Assembly: GCA_002310235.1 (NCBI GenBank)
Contig: DBYO01000008.1
Coordinates: 1 to 55,553, forward strand
Origin: Bacteroidales bacterium UBA1184
GTDB lineage: Bacteria; Bacteroidota; Bacteroidia; Bacteroidales; ML635J-15
Reading direction: 5' to 3'
Length of the DNA: 55,553 nt
The notes under the pieces were generated by a model that saw only the letters and a list, made by a program, of their open reading frames with translations, did no database searches and was not told the DNA's origin. Within the stretch, counting starts at the first letter, position 1. Each line of letters begins with the position of its first letter. A program made the translations under genes and the position numbers. Shown in pieces: positions 33,237 to 43,700 of this stretch.

Positions 33237-36200
33237 TTTTTCTTGGTGACGCTTGCTGTTTGCTTCTGTGCTTTTTTCGCCTTGTGTCGTTCGCGGGCCT
33301 GTTTGAATGTTATGTCGTCCCATATTTTGCGCATGAGTTCGCCGAAGGTATCGAATTCTTCGGTGTAGAAGATGCCAGCGCCAGTGGTGTAGGGGCCGTA
33401 TTCTGCTTCAAGGTCGGTGTTCTTACGGGAGAAACCTTTTATTCGCAGTGTACCCTTTTTGTTGAGTTTCCATTGAACTTCGACATCGCCCACTAGATTC
33501 TCGTTGTTGAACCTCTTGTCGCTTATGCCGAGGTTTCCGTTTATGAGAAGGCGGTCGTTGAATATCTGGGTGCTAAGAGCTACTTCTATTTCCTGTCCCG
33601 ACATTTCGGTGCCAGGTTTGTACTTGAAACCGACATCTACATCCTTAACTATTTGCGAAATCCAGTTGCTTAGCTGGTTCGAAAGCATCTGAGTGGTGGT
33701 AACACCCACAGCATTGGTTGTTGTACCTGTCTGGTTCAGCATTTCGGCATTGGGGTCGTAGAACTGGTTTAGTACAAGTACGTATAGCAACTGTTTGTTT
33801 ATTTCATCCTGTGTGAGACTTGCAAGTTTGGTCTTAACCTTTTCGGGGGCGTTTGGAATGTTGATGCTGAAAAGAATTTCGGGAGACATCAGGTTTCCGT
33901 TCAAGTGCATGTGGCATTCTACGTTAGCCTTTTGGCTATAGCTGTCGGTGGTGTCGTAATCTTCGCGCATGAGTTCCTTGAGAGATACGGTGGTTGTATA
34001 TACAGCATCGAGATTCAACTTGCCCTCGTAGGGATTGCCGTTCCAGGTTATGGTTCCGCCTGCAGGAATTGTAAAACGCTTGTTTATTATGTTTTCAAGT
34101 GTGAATAGGTAGTCGCCCTTTGCAATTTCAATTTCACCATACATGTATAGTTCTTCATCGGATGTGTATTCTATTTTCAGCATTCCTTCGCCGTTGGCTT
34201 TTATGCGGTCGCCAGTACGTGGGTCGAATACAATTTGAACTTCGGTTTCGGGCTGTACGTTGACATCAAGTTTTATGGAGTATTTTGTTGATGAGAAATT
34301 GTGCTTGATAATTTCTTCGTCGTGTTCTTCGCTGGTAATGAATGTTATGTAACTTGTGTTCTGAGAGTGGTAGCTATCTTCCATTGGCAAGATGAATTTA
34401 CTTCCAGCCTCGGTGGTTGCACCGGCATATACCGAGAAATTGTTGGGTGTGCCTTCAACAGTAAGACCTCCTGTGGCATATACTGTTCCGTAGAATAGGT
34501 TGTTGTCGGCAAGTTTGGTGTTCATTACCTTGTAGTCGTTGAGGTCGGCAAGCAGTTCAAAACGGAAGTTTTTGAAATTATCGTGGTATAGTCCTCCGTT
34601 TATAGTTCCTAGATTTCCGTTTTCGTCGTTCACCTTGAAGTTGTCGAAGTATATTCTGTCGCTGGCAATGTATATTTTATCTTCGGTTATAGCTTTTAGT
34701 TTCAGGTAGTCGTAAACAAATTCGGTTTGTTTTAGGCTGACGCTGCCGTTCATTTGAGGTTTTCTTATTTGTCCGGTTATCGAAAGTATTCCGTTCGCAT
34801 CTCCTTTAAGTTCGCTTATTTCGTATTTGTTTAGATATTTTTCGAAAATGTCAAGTTTTAGGTTTTTCAGCATAATGCTGGCATTGATACTATCGATTTC
34901 GGTGTTGTAGGTGCCCTTCATTTCGATGTATTTGTTGTTTCCGCTCAGCACGAATGCTTTGTTGATGTTGTCCCATTTCGACGAAAGGTTTAACTTGCCG
35001 AGATTTTCTTGGTTTATTGTCAAGTCGTTGATGTTCACGTTGGCGGTGAAAATTGGGATTTCGTATAGGTTGGCGACTCGTCCGCTTCCAGACAATATTC
35101 CTCCAAATTCGTAGCCGTGTGGCTGGGTTATAGCATTCACGTTCCCTACATCAACATTATCTATCATGAACGACAGAACTTTGTTGGGGTCTTTGGAGAC
35201 ATATCCCTTAAGACAGAGAATTTGGTTGGCGTTGGTCAGTTTCAGATTGTCGATTTCGACTTCTTGATTGTCGTAGTTTATATTTGATTCACCCAGTTTC
35301 CAAATTGTTTCGCCAAAAATAAACTGAGATGGGGATATGTGGGTTTCGATGCGAGGCATGGAGTCGTTTTCGTTGGGCAAAAATTTGGTTCCTAGAGTGA
35401 AGAAGCCGCTATTCTGACTAGTGTCGTTGCCGCCCCAGTTTGTGTTTAAAGCAATGCTGTCGTTTTCGGCTTCGATGGTAATTTTTATATCTTCAAACGA
35501 GATGTCGTTGCGGCTTAGGTCTTTCGTGTTTATATATATTGTCGAAAGTCCGTATATACATGACATTTCTATGTTGCTTTCGCCTATTGTGTATTCTCCT
35601 CGTGTTATTTCGGGCAGGTTTAGTTTTCCGTATAGGGTTTGTGTGTTGCCGAACATGTATCCGTTGGTGGTGTATATGTCGCCTTTGAAATTGAGTTCGG
35701 GGTCGTAGAATTTTGTAAAATCGTTGATATTCTTTAGGCGGAACGAATATGTGAAGTAGCTGTTACTAGTTTTAGGCTTTTCGTATTCTCCTAACACCGA
35801 AGGGATTGTTTTTGCCACCATGCTGTATATGTCGCCAGGAATCTCGCTTAGCATATATTCACCGAATATGTCGGCTTCGAGGAAGTCGGATTCTATTTTT
35901 ATACTGTGAGTTCTCTCGTCGATCTTTTCTGCTGTAGCCGACAATCGATTTATTTTCAGTTTGTTGGCATCGATATTGAATTCTGCCTGACTTAGTGTTA
36001 TGTTTCCAACAGGCTGGTTTGCAAGGTCTCCGCTTATGTTTGCTCCCAGAACAAACTTTATCTTGGAATCGTTGGAATTTTCGGGAGCAAAGTTCAAAGC
36101 TTTTAGGTCGGCATATACGTCGCTTGATATTTCTATGTTGTTGTTTTTGTTGCCGAAATTGTAGCTTCCAATAAGTTCGGCAGTGATGTTCGGGTCGTTG

Positions 36201-37690
36201 ATGAATATCTTGCCGTCGAACATTTGGTTCGATAGATTGCCAGTTACATTGATGTCGGAATAGCTGTAGCCGTTGAAGTCTATTTTGTTTATTTTGCCGT
36301 TTAGGCGGTTGTTGGTACGTGACAGAGAATCAACATTTCCGCTTACGTTTATATCAAGAGAAAGCAGACCTAATTTGTTGTTGCCCGAAATAATGTTGTG
36401 GAGGTCTAGGTCGGCAGTGGCGATTCTTCCGTCGTAAGTAAGCGATTTGGCTTCCCAGTCTGGCATAAGTGCAATATCGGTTTTTACGCTGCCGAAGTTT
36501 GTAGAGAACTGACCGAATGCCATCATATCGTTGAGCATACCCGACAAGTTTCCGTTGAATGCAATGTGGTCGAGATTGTCGAATATTGACGGGATTTGCA
36601 CAGGATCTTCGGGAGATATGAGACGTAGTATTTTATTTATGTCGTTCTTGCTTGTGTACATGTCGGAGATGTTGCCGAAGACGATAGTTTGTTCTATATC
36701 GGGGAATCCGTTGACCGACAAATTGGCATAGAGTCTTGTGTTGTTGTACATTGCAATACCGAAGTTCTTGAACTTGAAATCGTCGAGTCGTCCGGAGAAT
36801 TTTCCACGCAGATGCAGACTGTCGGACATGCCTTCGTATTGGGGTAGGAACGGAATGAGGTCGGCAATGCTGAATATTGCAGTATCGATGTTCACAGTAA
36901 GCTTCTCGATCTTTTCTATTGGGTTGCTTAGGTACTGGTCGTCTTTGCCGGTCATTGTGATTTCGGAGCATGCGAGTTGCGAATAATCAGTTCTTATTTC
37001 AAGGTCGTTGAGGTTGATACCTTTGTCGAAGTACTTTAGTTTTCCTGAAATTTTATTTATACTGATGCCCGATTTCTCGTTAAGCGAAAAATTGTCGATG
37101 TTGACGTTGAGAGTGTCTCTAAGGTATTTGAACTGACTAACTTCGAGGTTGAAGTCGTTTATGTCGATATTGTTGGGATTGAATGCACTAGCAGTGTTGC
37201 CATATCTTTTGTCGGTGTATTTCAGATGTCCGTTTACGATGGTGAATTTGTGGCATATTACGTTGAAATCCAAGCTTGTTGTGTCTTCAAAGGCAAATTT
37301 TCGCAATATGTAGTCGTAGTTGGCGTTGCCATATTGGTCTATGTCGGCGTGAATGTATGGTTTGTCGAGTTTTACTTCCGAAAGCACAATGAAGTTTTTT
37401 CTTATTGAGAATCTTTCTACAGATGCTTCCATGTCGTCTGCCGAGAGCAGCATATTTCCGCACGAATCCTTCATTTCTACATCGTAAAGCACTATCTGGT
37501 TGGGTATTTTTAGGTACACATCACCCACAGTAAGCTCAATATTATACGCATTAGCGAAGAATTCTATACATTTTTTTGCAATTAGGCTTTGCAGAAAAGG
37601 AGAGTTTAGAATGGCAATAATGACTATTAAGTCCTTGACTATTAGCAAGAACAGAATAATAAAAAACCTTCTGACCTTATATCTGTGCAA
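33233..37690 (-). CDS. tamB: TamB-like translocation and assembly module protein
   Basis: A 1485-residue envelope protein: an N-terminal signal anchor (FFIILFLLIVKDLIVIIAILN), then a very long repetitive beta-rich region (many segments like LNLSSKWDNINKAFVLSGNN) and a C-terminal TamB domain (about residues 1060-1460) with ILFSINIPNAPEKVKTKL, LVLNQFYDPN and a conserved end containing LSTQIFNDRLLINGNLGI. TamB-type proteins bridge the inner and outer membranes and are linked to lipid transport and barrel assembly. The only start available before an in-frame stop is the TTG at 37690. Divergent from tsaD, as I recall for other Bacteroidales. Its 3' end falls in a palindromic repeat. Confidence 0.85.
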   Translation of the reverse strand: MHRYKVRRFFIILFLLIVKDLIVIIAILNSPFLQSLIAKKCIEFFANAYNIELTVGDVYLKIPNQIVLYDVEMKDSCGNMLLSADDMEASVERFSIRKNFIVLSEVKLDKPYIHADIDQYGNANYDYILRKFAFEDTTSLDFNVICHKFTIVNGHLKYTDKRYGNTASAFNPNNIDINDFNLEVSQFKYLRDTLNVNIDNFSLNEKSGISINKISGKLKYFDKGINLNDLEIRTDYSQLACSEITMTGKDDQYLSNPIEKIEKLTVNIDTAIFSIADLIPFLPQYEGMSDSLHLRGKFSGRLDDFKFKNFGIAMYNNTRLYANLSVNGFPDIEQTIVFGNISDMYTSKNDINKILRLISPEDPVQIPSIFDNLDHIAFNGNLSGMLNDMMAFGQFSTNFGSVKTDIALMPDWEAKSLTYDGRIATADLDLHNIISGNNKLGLLSLDINVSGNVDSLSRTNNRLNGKINKIDFNGYSYSDINVTGNLSNQMFDGKIFINDPNITAELIGSYNFGNKNNNIEISSDVYADLKALNFAPENSNDSKIKFVLGANISGDLANQPVGNITLSQAEFNIDANKLKINRLSATAEKIDERTHSIKIESDFLEADIFGEYMLSEIPGDIYSMVAKTIPSVLGEYEKPKTSNSYFTYSFRLKNINDFTKFYDPELNFKGDIYTTNGYMFGNTQTLYGKLNLPEITRGEYTIGESNIEMSCIYGLSTIYINTKDLSRNDISFEDIKITIEAENDSIALNTNWGGNDTSQNSGFFTLGTKFLPNENDSMPRIETHISPSQFIFGETIWKLGESNINYDNQEVEIDNLKLTNANQILCLKGYVSKDPNKVLSFMIDNVDVGNVNAITQPHGYEFGGILSGSGRVANLYEIPIFTANVNINDLTINQENLGKLNLSSKWDNINKAFVLSGNNKYIEMKGTYNTEIDSINASIMLKNLKLDIFEKYLNKYEISELKGDANGILSITGQIRKPQMNGSVSLKQTEFVYDYLKLKAITEDKIYIASDRIYFDNFKVNDENGNLGTINGGLYHDNFKNFRFELLADLNDYKVMNTKLADNNLFYGTVYATGGLTVEGTPNNFSVYAGATTEAGSKFILPMEDSYHSQNTSYITFITSEEHDEEIIKHNFSSTKYSIKLDVNVQPETEVQIVFDPRTGDRIKANGEGMLKIEYTSDEELYMYGEIEIAKGDYLFTLENIINKRFTIPAGGTITWNGNPYEGKLNLDAVYTTTVSLKELMREDYDTTDSYSQKANVECHMHLNGNLMSPEILFSINIPNAPEKVKTKLASLTQDEINKQLLYVLVLNQFYDPNAEMLNQTGTTTNAVGVTTTQMLSNQLSNWISQIVKDVDVGFKYKPGTEMSGQEIEVALSTQIFNDRLLINGNLGISDKRFNNENLVGDVEVQWKLNKKGTLRIKGFSRKNTDLEAEYGPYTTGAGIFYTEEFDTFGELMRKIWDDITFKQARERHKAKKAQKQTASVTKKK

Positions 37691-37734
37691 AACTTAGGCA
37701 GTTTAATGAATAAACTGCAAATATCTTAAAAATT

Positions 37735-37767
37735 ATTGACAGCCTAATTTAAAGAATTGTAAATTTG
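37735..37767 (+). promoter_or_regulatory. Promoter of tsaD
   Basis: ATTG (37735-37738), 21 bases, TAAATTTG (37760-37767), 14 bases before the GTG start at 37782. It lies in the divergent tamB-tsaD spacer. Confidence 0.6.
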
Positions 37768-37781
37768 CAAAAAAAAGAAGA

Positions 37782-38804
37782 GTGAAAATTTTAGGTATAG
37801 AATCTTCGTGTGATGATACGTCTGCTGCAATAGTTTGCGACGGAAGGTTGTTGTCCAATGTTATTAATTCACAATCGATTCACGAGAAATACGGTGGAGT
37901 TGTTCCTGAGCTGGCAAGCAGGGCGCACCAGCAGAATATTGTGTTAGTCGTTAAGGAAGCTATTGCGCGTGCCGGGATCGGAATGGACGAAATTGATGCC
38001 ATAGCGTTTACCAAGGGACCGGGTTTGCTTGGTTCGTTGCTTGTTGGAGCATCTTTTGCAAAAGGACTTTCGGTGTCGTTAGGAAAGCCTTTGGTTGGAG
38101 TCAATCATCTTCATGGACATATACTTGCACATTTTCTGAGAGAAAAGGATGAGGACGAATGCGTTCCTCAATTTCCATTCTTGTGCTTACTCGTTTCTGG
38201 CGGACATTCTCAGATAGTACTTGTAAGGGATTACCTTGATTTTGAAATCATAGGCAAGACAATCGATGATGCGGCAGGTGAGGCTTTCGATAAGTGCGCA
38301 AAAGTGATGGGCTTGCCTTATCCGGGTGGTCCTGTGATAGATAAGTTGTCGAAAATTGGAGATGAAAACAGATTTAAATTTGCCAAGCCGTCAATTCCTG
38401 GTTTCGATTATAGTTTCAGCGGACTGAAAACATCGTTTTTATATACGGTACGCGATGAAGTCGCGAAGAATCCCAATTTTATAACAGAAAATGTGAATGA
38501 TTTGGCGGCATCGCTTCAGAAAACAATAATCGACATTTTATTCAATAAGCTTGAAAAAGCTGTAAAACAAACAGGAATACACCGAGTGGCAATTTCGGGT
38601 GGGGTGTCGGCAAATTCGGGACTTCGCAACAGAATGCTATTGGCAGCAGAAAAGAAAAAATGGGAAGTCTATATACCAAAGATTAGTTATACAACCGACA
38701 ATGCTGCAATGATAGCATTGGTAGGTTATTATATGTATCAAAAAGGGAAATTGGCATCGCTTTCTGTAATTCCGCAGGCAAGGATAAATTTTATGGAAAT
38801 ATAG
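37782..38804 (+). CDS. tsaD: tRNA N6-adenosine threonylcarbamoyltransferase
   Basis: Transfers threonylcarbamoyl from TC-AMP to A37 of ANN-decoding tRNAs, together with TsaB and TsaE. 340 residues, normal length, starting at GTG. Motifs: MKILGIESSCDDTSAAIV, the metal-binding HLHGH in VGVNHLHGHILAHF, LLVSGGHSQIV, GKTIDDAAGEAFDK, YPGGPVIDKL, FSGLKTSFLY and VSGGVSANSGLR-like AISGGVSANSGLRNRM. No anomaly. Single gene with its own promoter. Confidence 0.97.
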   Translation: MKILGIESSCDDTSAAIVCDGRLLSNVINSQSIHEKYGGVVPELASRAHQQNIVLVVKEAIARAGIGMDEIDAIAFTKGPGLLGSLLVGASFAKGLSVSLGKPLVGVNHLHGHILAHFLREKDEDECVPQFPFLCLLVSGGHSQIVLVRDYLDFEIIGKTIDDAAGEAFDKCAKVMGLPYPGGPVIDKLSKIGDENRFKFAKPSIPGFDYSFSGLKTSFLYTVRDEVAKNPNFITENVNDLAASLQKTIIDILFNKLEKAVKQTGIHRVAISGGVSANSGLRNRMLLAAEKKKWEVYIPKISYTTDNAAMIALVGYYMYQKGKLASLSVIPQARINFMEI

Positions 38805-38891
38805 GTTTAACATTTTTTTAATTCATCGAATTGTTTTTTTGCGTTTTTTTGGAGCGTGATTTGTATATGGCAATATTGTTAAAAAAAGTAA

Positions 38892-38899
38892 TAAATTTG
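38892..38899 (+). promoter_or_regulatory. Putative -7 box for the DUF1573 genes
   Basis: TAAATTTG, 19 bases before the ATG at 38919. No -33 element at the usual distance. Confidence 0.5.
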
Positions 38900-38918
38900 C
38901 AACCTAAAAATTAAAGTT

Positions 38919-39329
38919 ATGAAAAGAATAGTTTTATTGACATTGGCGCTTGTATTTTCGGTAATGATGATGGCACAGCAGTCAGAACCTGCAATTTCAT
39001 GGGCTAAGACAGTTCACGATTTTGGAACATTCAATGAGGCAGACGGAATACAGACAGCAATTTTTGAATTTACAAATACTGGTGACAAGCCGTTGTTCCT
39101 TACCAATGTTAAGGCATCCTGCGGATGTACAGCAACTGATTATACAAAAGAACCCGTTCAGCCGGGAGCAAAGGGCTATGTAAAAGCTTCGTACAACCCT
39201 AAGAACAGACCTGGTAAGTTTACAAAGCAGATAACTGTAACAACAAACGAGTTCCAGCCGACTTCGATTGTTAGGATTACGGGTGAAGTTATCCCTGCAG
39301 TAAAACCAGAAGAAACAGAAAATAAATAA
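38919..39329 (+). CDS. DUF1573 protein, single domain
   Basis: A 136-residue exported protein; signal MKRIVLLTLALVFSVMMMAQ. One DUF1573 immunoglobulin-like domain: WAKTVHDFGTFNEADG, AIFEFTNTGDKPLFLTNVKASCGCTATDY with the family CGC motif, YVKASYNPKNRPGKFTKQITV. It is about 60-70 percent identical by eye to the first domain of the next gene, 11 bases downstream, pointing to tandem duplication. Probably periplasmic; function unknown. Confidence 0.88.
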   Translation: MKRIVLLTLALVFSVMMMAQQSEPAISWAKTVHDFGTFNEADGIQTAIFEFTNTGDKPLFLTNVKASCGCTATDYTKEPVQPGAKGYVKASYNPKNRPGKFTKQITVTTNEFQPTSIVRITGEVIPAVKPEETENK

Positions 39330-39340
39330 TTTATAGTGTT

Positions 39341-40453
39341 ATGAAAAAGTTGGTTTTCATTATTTTGGTGTCGTTTGCCTCATTGGCATTGTTGGCACAG
39401 ACAAAGTCTCCGCAGATATCGTGGGATAAGACTTCCCATAATTTCGGAGTATTTAAAGAAGAGGCAGGCTTGCAGACTGCTGTATTCGAATTTACAAATG
39501 TTGGAGAAGAACCTTTGGTGTTGACCAATGTTAAGGCATCGTGTGGATGTACTGCAACAGACTACACTAAGGAACCGATACAGAAAGGAAAGAAAGGTTT
39601 TGTAAAGGCTTCGTATAACCCGCAGAACCGTCCTGGAAAGTTCAATAAGTCGATAACAGTTACCACAAACTGCGAAAGTCCTACTACCGTTCTTACCATT
39701 GCTGGTGAAGTTGTCCCAAGAGAAAAGGGCGTAGAAGACTATTATCCGAAGGATTTCAACGGTTTGAGACTGAAAACAGCTCACCTTGCATTGAATAATG
39801 TATATAATACCAAGTCGGTTACCGATACTATTGGTGTTGTAAACATGACAGATGCCCAGATGAAGGTTACTTTCCAGAATGTACCTAAACATATAACTGT
39901 ATGGATGGAACCTGCTACCCTTGCTGCAAAGAAACCCAACGATAAGATGGGGCAGACTGGTAAAATATATGTAACTTACGATGCAACAAAGAAGAACGAC
40001 TGGGGATTCTTGCAGGATAGAATTACTGTTGTTGTAAACGATAGTGTAAACAACAAGAACAAAATAACGGTAAGTGCTACAATTGTTGAAGATTTCTCAC
40101 ACCTTACCGAGCAGGAACGTGCCAATGCACCTAAGATTGTCTTCTCACAGACAGAGTACGATTTCGGTACTATCAAGCAGGGCGATAAGGTAACTTATGA
40201 GTATAAGTTCAAGAACGAAGGAAAGTCGGATCTGATTATTCGTAAAGTAAAGGCTACTTGCGGTTGCACCGTTCCTAATCCCGAGAAGATGGTGATTAAG
40301 CCAGGTGAGGAAAGCTTCATTAAGGCTACTTTCAATTCTGCAGGAAAGAAAGGTCACCAGAGCAAGCCTATCACAATCACTACCAACGATCCAGAAAATT
40401 CGAGCATGGTTGTGAAGATTGTGGGTAACATAGAAGAGCCAAATGCTCAGTAA
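39341..40453 (+). CDS. DUF1573 protein, multi-domain
   Basis: A 370-residue exported protein; signal MKKLVFIILVSFASLALLAQ. Domain 1 (about 22-130) repeats the upstream protein including the KASCGCTATDYTKEP segment. The middle (about 140-255) is a degenerate beta-rich domain without the CGC motif. Domain 3 (about 265-368) is again a DUF1573 domain: FSQTEYDFGTIKQGDK, KATCGCTVPNPEK, FIKATFNSAGKKGHQSKPI. Co-transcribed with the gene before it and closed by a terminator. Confidence 0.88.
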   Translation: MKKLVFIILVSFASLALLAQTKSPQISWDKTSHNFGVFKEEAGLQTAVFEFTNVGEEPLVLTNVKASCGCTATDYTKEPIQKGKKGFVKASYNPQNRPGKFNKSITVTTNCESPTTVLTIAGEVVPREKGVEDYYPKDFNGLRLKTAHLALNNVYNTKSVTDTIGVVNMTDAQMKVTFQNVPKHITVWMEPATLAAKKPNDKMGQTGKIYVTYDATKKNDWGFLQDRITVVVNDSVNNKNKITVSATIVEDFSHLTEQERANAPKIVFSQTEYDFGTIKQGDKVTYEYKFKNEGKSDLIIRKVKATCGCTVPNPEKMVIKPGEESFIKATFNSAGKKGHQSKPITITTNDPENSSMVVKIVGNIEEPNAQ

Positions 40454-40468
40454 AATATAACCTTATGC

Positions 40469-40509
40469 AAAAAAAAGCGACAGGATTTTGGTTCTGTCGC
40501 TTTTTTTTT
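40469..40509 (+). terminator. Rho-independent terminator after the DUF1573 genes
   Basis: A-run, GCGACAG (40477-40483), CTGTCGC (40494-40500), then nine T. Confidence 0.88.
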
Positions 40510-40690
40510 GTTTCTATGCCTACGGCGTTTCTTGTGCTACGCCGTTTCTGTGTTTCACGTTTCTAGGTTTCAATGGCTTCGCCGTTTCTGTGTTTCTGTG
40601 GCTTCGCCGTTCATGTGCAGCGCACGTTTCTGGGTTTATGAGTATAACCAGAACCCAAAAACCATAAACTTGAAACCAGAAACATGAAAC
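40510..40690. repeat. Degenerate repeat array, left of the subtilase gene
   Basis: Repeated words GTTTCTGTGTTTC, CACGTTTCT, GGCTTCGCCGTT and CTACGCCGTTTC follow one another irregularly, ending in GAAACCAGAAACATGAAAC. The same words occur in the opposite orientation at 43820-43965, on the other side of the gene. No protein-coding signal. Confidence 0.6.
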
Positions 40691-40721
40691 TTTTTTATTA
40701 TCTTTCGCAAAATTTTTGAGT

Positions 40722-43700
40722 ATGAAGAGAGTTTTGTCAATTGCTTATGCAATTTTGATTATATGTTCCTCTGCTTATGCGCAAGACGTTAATTACGAGC
40801 GCAATACTGTTATTGTGAAGGTCAATCGTAACAAAGTAGATACCTTTTTCAAATCTTCTTACGTTGCAGGTTTGCGTGAACGTTTCGGAGATTTCGACTA
40901 CAAGTTGGAATTTCCCGATGCTGTACGACCTGTAAAGGACTACGACAACTATGGACGTCGGCTCTCGGATATTACCACAATATTTCGCATAGTGTTTAAC
41001 AACGATGTCAGTGTTGAGCGCGTTGTTGCCTATATTGGCAAGAATGGAGATGTGGAATATGCAGAACCGCTTTACAAGGTTTCGTTGCTCGATGTACCTG
41101 ACGATCCGTTGGCTCGTCCCGAGAATGCTAATGCCGATGGCGCCTATCAGTACTGGACAAGAAATGTACGTTCGTACGAGGCATGGGATATATGTAAAGG
41201 CGACACTTCCATTGTGATTGGTATTTCCGATACGGGAACTGGTCTTACTCATCCAGATCTCGAAGGCAATATAAAGATCAATTACGAAGATATTATTGAT
41301 GGCATCGATAACGATAACGACGGTTATGTCGATAACTATAAGGGTTGGAATTTTGCATACGACAACAACAATGCTCAGATTCCGCATGGATGCAATAGTA
41401 ACGAGCATGGAGCTTACGTGTCGGGTATTGCATCAGCTGTTACAGGAAATGGAATCGGTGTTTCGGGCGCTGGATACAAGTGCAAGTTTGTGCCGCTGAG
41501 GATTATGAACGATGAAGGATCGTTAGTTAATGTATATCAGTCGATTGTATATGCAGCCAATCATCGTTTCGATGTGGTTAACTGCAGTTGGGGTAGTACT
41601 TCGTACCAGCAGATGGGACAGGATGTTGTCAATTATGCGACAATCAATTACGATTTGTTGGTAATTGCCGCAGCAGGAAATAATGGTGTAGAAGGGAAGT
41701 TTTATCCCGCATCGTTCGAAAATGTGATTTCGGTAGCAGCTACCGATCGCAACGATGCCAAGTGGAATAATTCTTCGTATTCGACAACGGTTGATTTGTC
41801 GGCACCGGGGACAATGTACGTCTCGACGAGCGAAAACGGCTATGCTACAATGTGGGGAGGAACTTCATTCTCCAGTCCGATTGTCGCTGGAAGCGCTGGA
41901 ATTTTAAGATCATACTATCCTTCCTACAATGCGTTGCAAATAGGTGAGATATTGCGTGTGTCTGCTGACAATATTGATACTCTAAGCTATCTTGTTCCCG
42001 ATTCGATAATGCTGGTCGATAGTACTTATGTCGAGTATATTGATGTGGTTTCTGTCGATAGCATTTGGGATGACCAGTTGTATTCATACGATAGTATTTC
42101 GGTGGACAGTACATGGTCGGATTTGTTGCAGGCTTATGAGTACGACACTGTTCATAATCAAGTTTTTGTTGGTGGATATGTTTACGATACAACCCATAAC
42201 GAAGTGTATTGGGGTCAGTATGTTTACGATACTACATATATTGATGCTTCGTATCCTGTTTATTTCAATGCGGCTTATGCAGGTATGCTAGGTAAGGGAC
42301 GTCTGAATCTTTACCACGCATTGACAATTTCTGAAGATAGTCTTTTTTCTACGCGGTTCCACGACATGGTTTTCGATAGACATGATTCAGAAGTAGTGGT
42401 AGAAGGAAAGATTACCAATTATCTGAATGATAGGGATAATCTTAGAATGCAAATTTCTACCGAAAGTCCTTATGTACAAGTGGTTGATGCCGAAATAATG
42501 CTAGGGAACATGTTGTCGATGCAAGATGTCAGTTTGTCTGTTGCAGGAGGCAACGAAATTAGGCTGGAAGTTTTGCCCGATGCTCCGCAGGAGTTGACTA
42601 TAAAACTGAAGATTCGTTTTGTTTCGGATGAATTTTCCGATGAGCAGATTATAGATGTGCCTGTCAATGGCGGTTTTGTAGATGTAAATGCTGGTACTCT
42701 TAGTTTGTCAGTTGCAGGAAACGGCAGATTGGGCTATGTGGATTTGAATACAGAAGTAGGACATGGATTTTATCTGGACGATTATTATGAATTGTTTTAC
42801 GATTGTGGTATAATTTCGGGACTTTCGGGCAATGAAGTGTATAGCACAGTGCGTCAGGTAACTGATTTCTCGGTAATTGAATATCCTCACTATGTTGATG
42901 ATACATTGGCAATTACGCATATTGTGGCAAAAATGACAGATACCTTGGATTACAATTCTCACAATTTGGAAATTTCGCTTGATGTATTTGGCGATGACCA
43001 AAATTATATTCTTGCCGAATATGATATTGTCAATTCTGGACAGCAAACCATTACGGACTATTATTTTGGATTGTTTGCCGACTGGGATTTGTACGAGCCT
43101 GTTGAAAATCAAAGCAAACGCGAGCCGGAGCGTAATTTTGTATATTGTACATACGAAGGCAATAATTCACTTTATGCAGGCATGAAGTTGTTAAGCCAAC
43201 AGCAGCCTATAAATTATACTCTTGCAAACAAGTCTGGTGGTGACGGCGCAATAGATATTTCTGATGGGTTCTCCGATCTTGAAAAGTTTTATATGATATC
43301 CCATTCGTCTGTATGTAATGAAATTAGTGATATTGTGCAATATACAGGAGCTGGACCTGTCAATTTGCTGCCTGGCGATACGGTAAGGGTTACTTTTGCG
43401 TTGTTCGCGTCCGATTCGTATCAGGGTATGATTGAAGCTGTTGATAGCGCAATAGCTAAATATTCTTACCTGCATGGCGGTTCAGGTTCCGAAAGCGTAT
43501 CTGATTTACAGACTTCGCCTCTGTATTTGTATCCAAATCCAGTTTCCGATGTGTTGGAAATAGTTGGAGTGGATGATAATTTTGAGATTTGCATTCTTGA
43601 TGAAATGGGTAGGCTAGTATATTCAGGAATGAATGTTACTTCTGTTGATGTATCTAATTATGCAGCAGGAACTTACAGCGTGAAAATTATAGAGAAAACA

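Noticed and set aside
40510..40690. Possible structured RNA or tRNA-like region
   Set aside because: No cloverleaf or conserved stem; the sequence is a low-complexity array of short words repeated in opposite orientation at 43820-43965.
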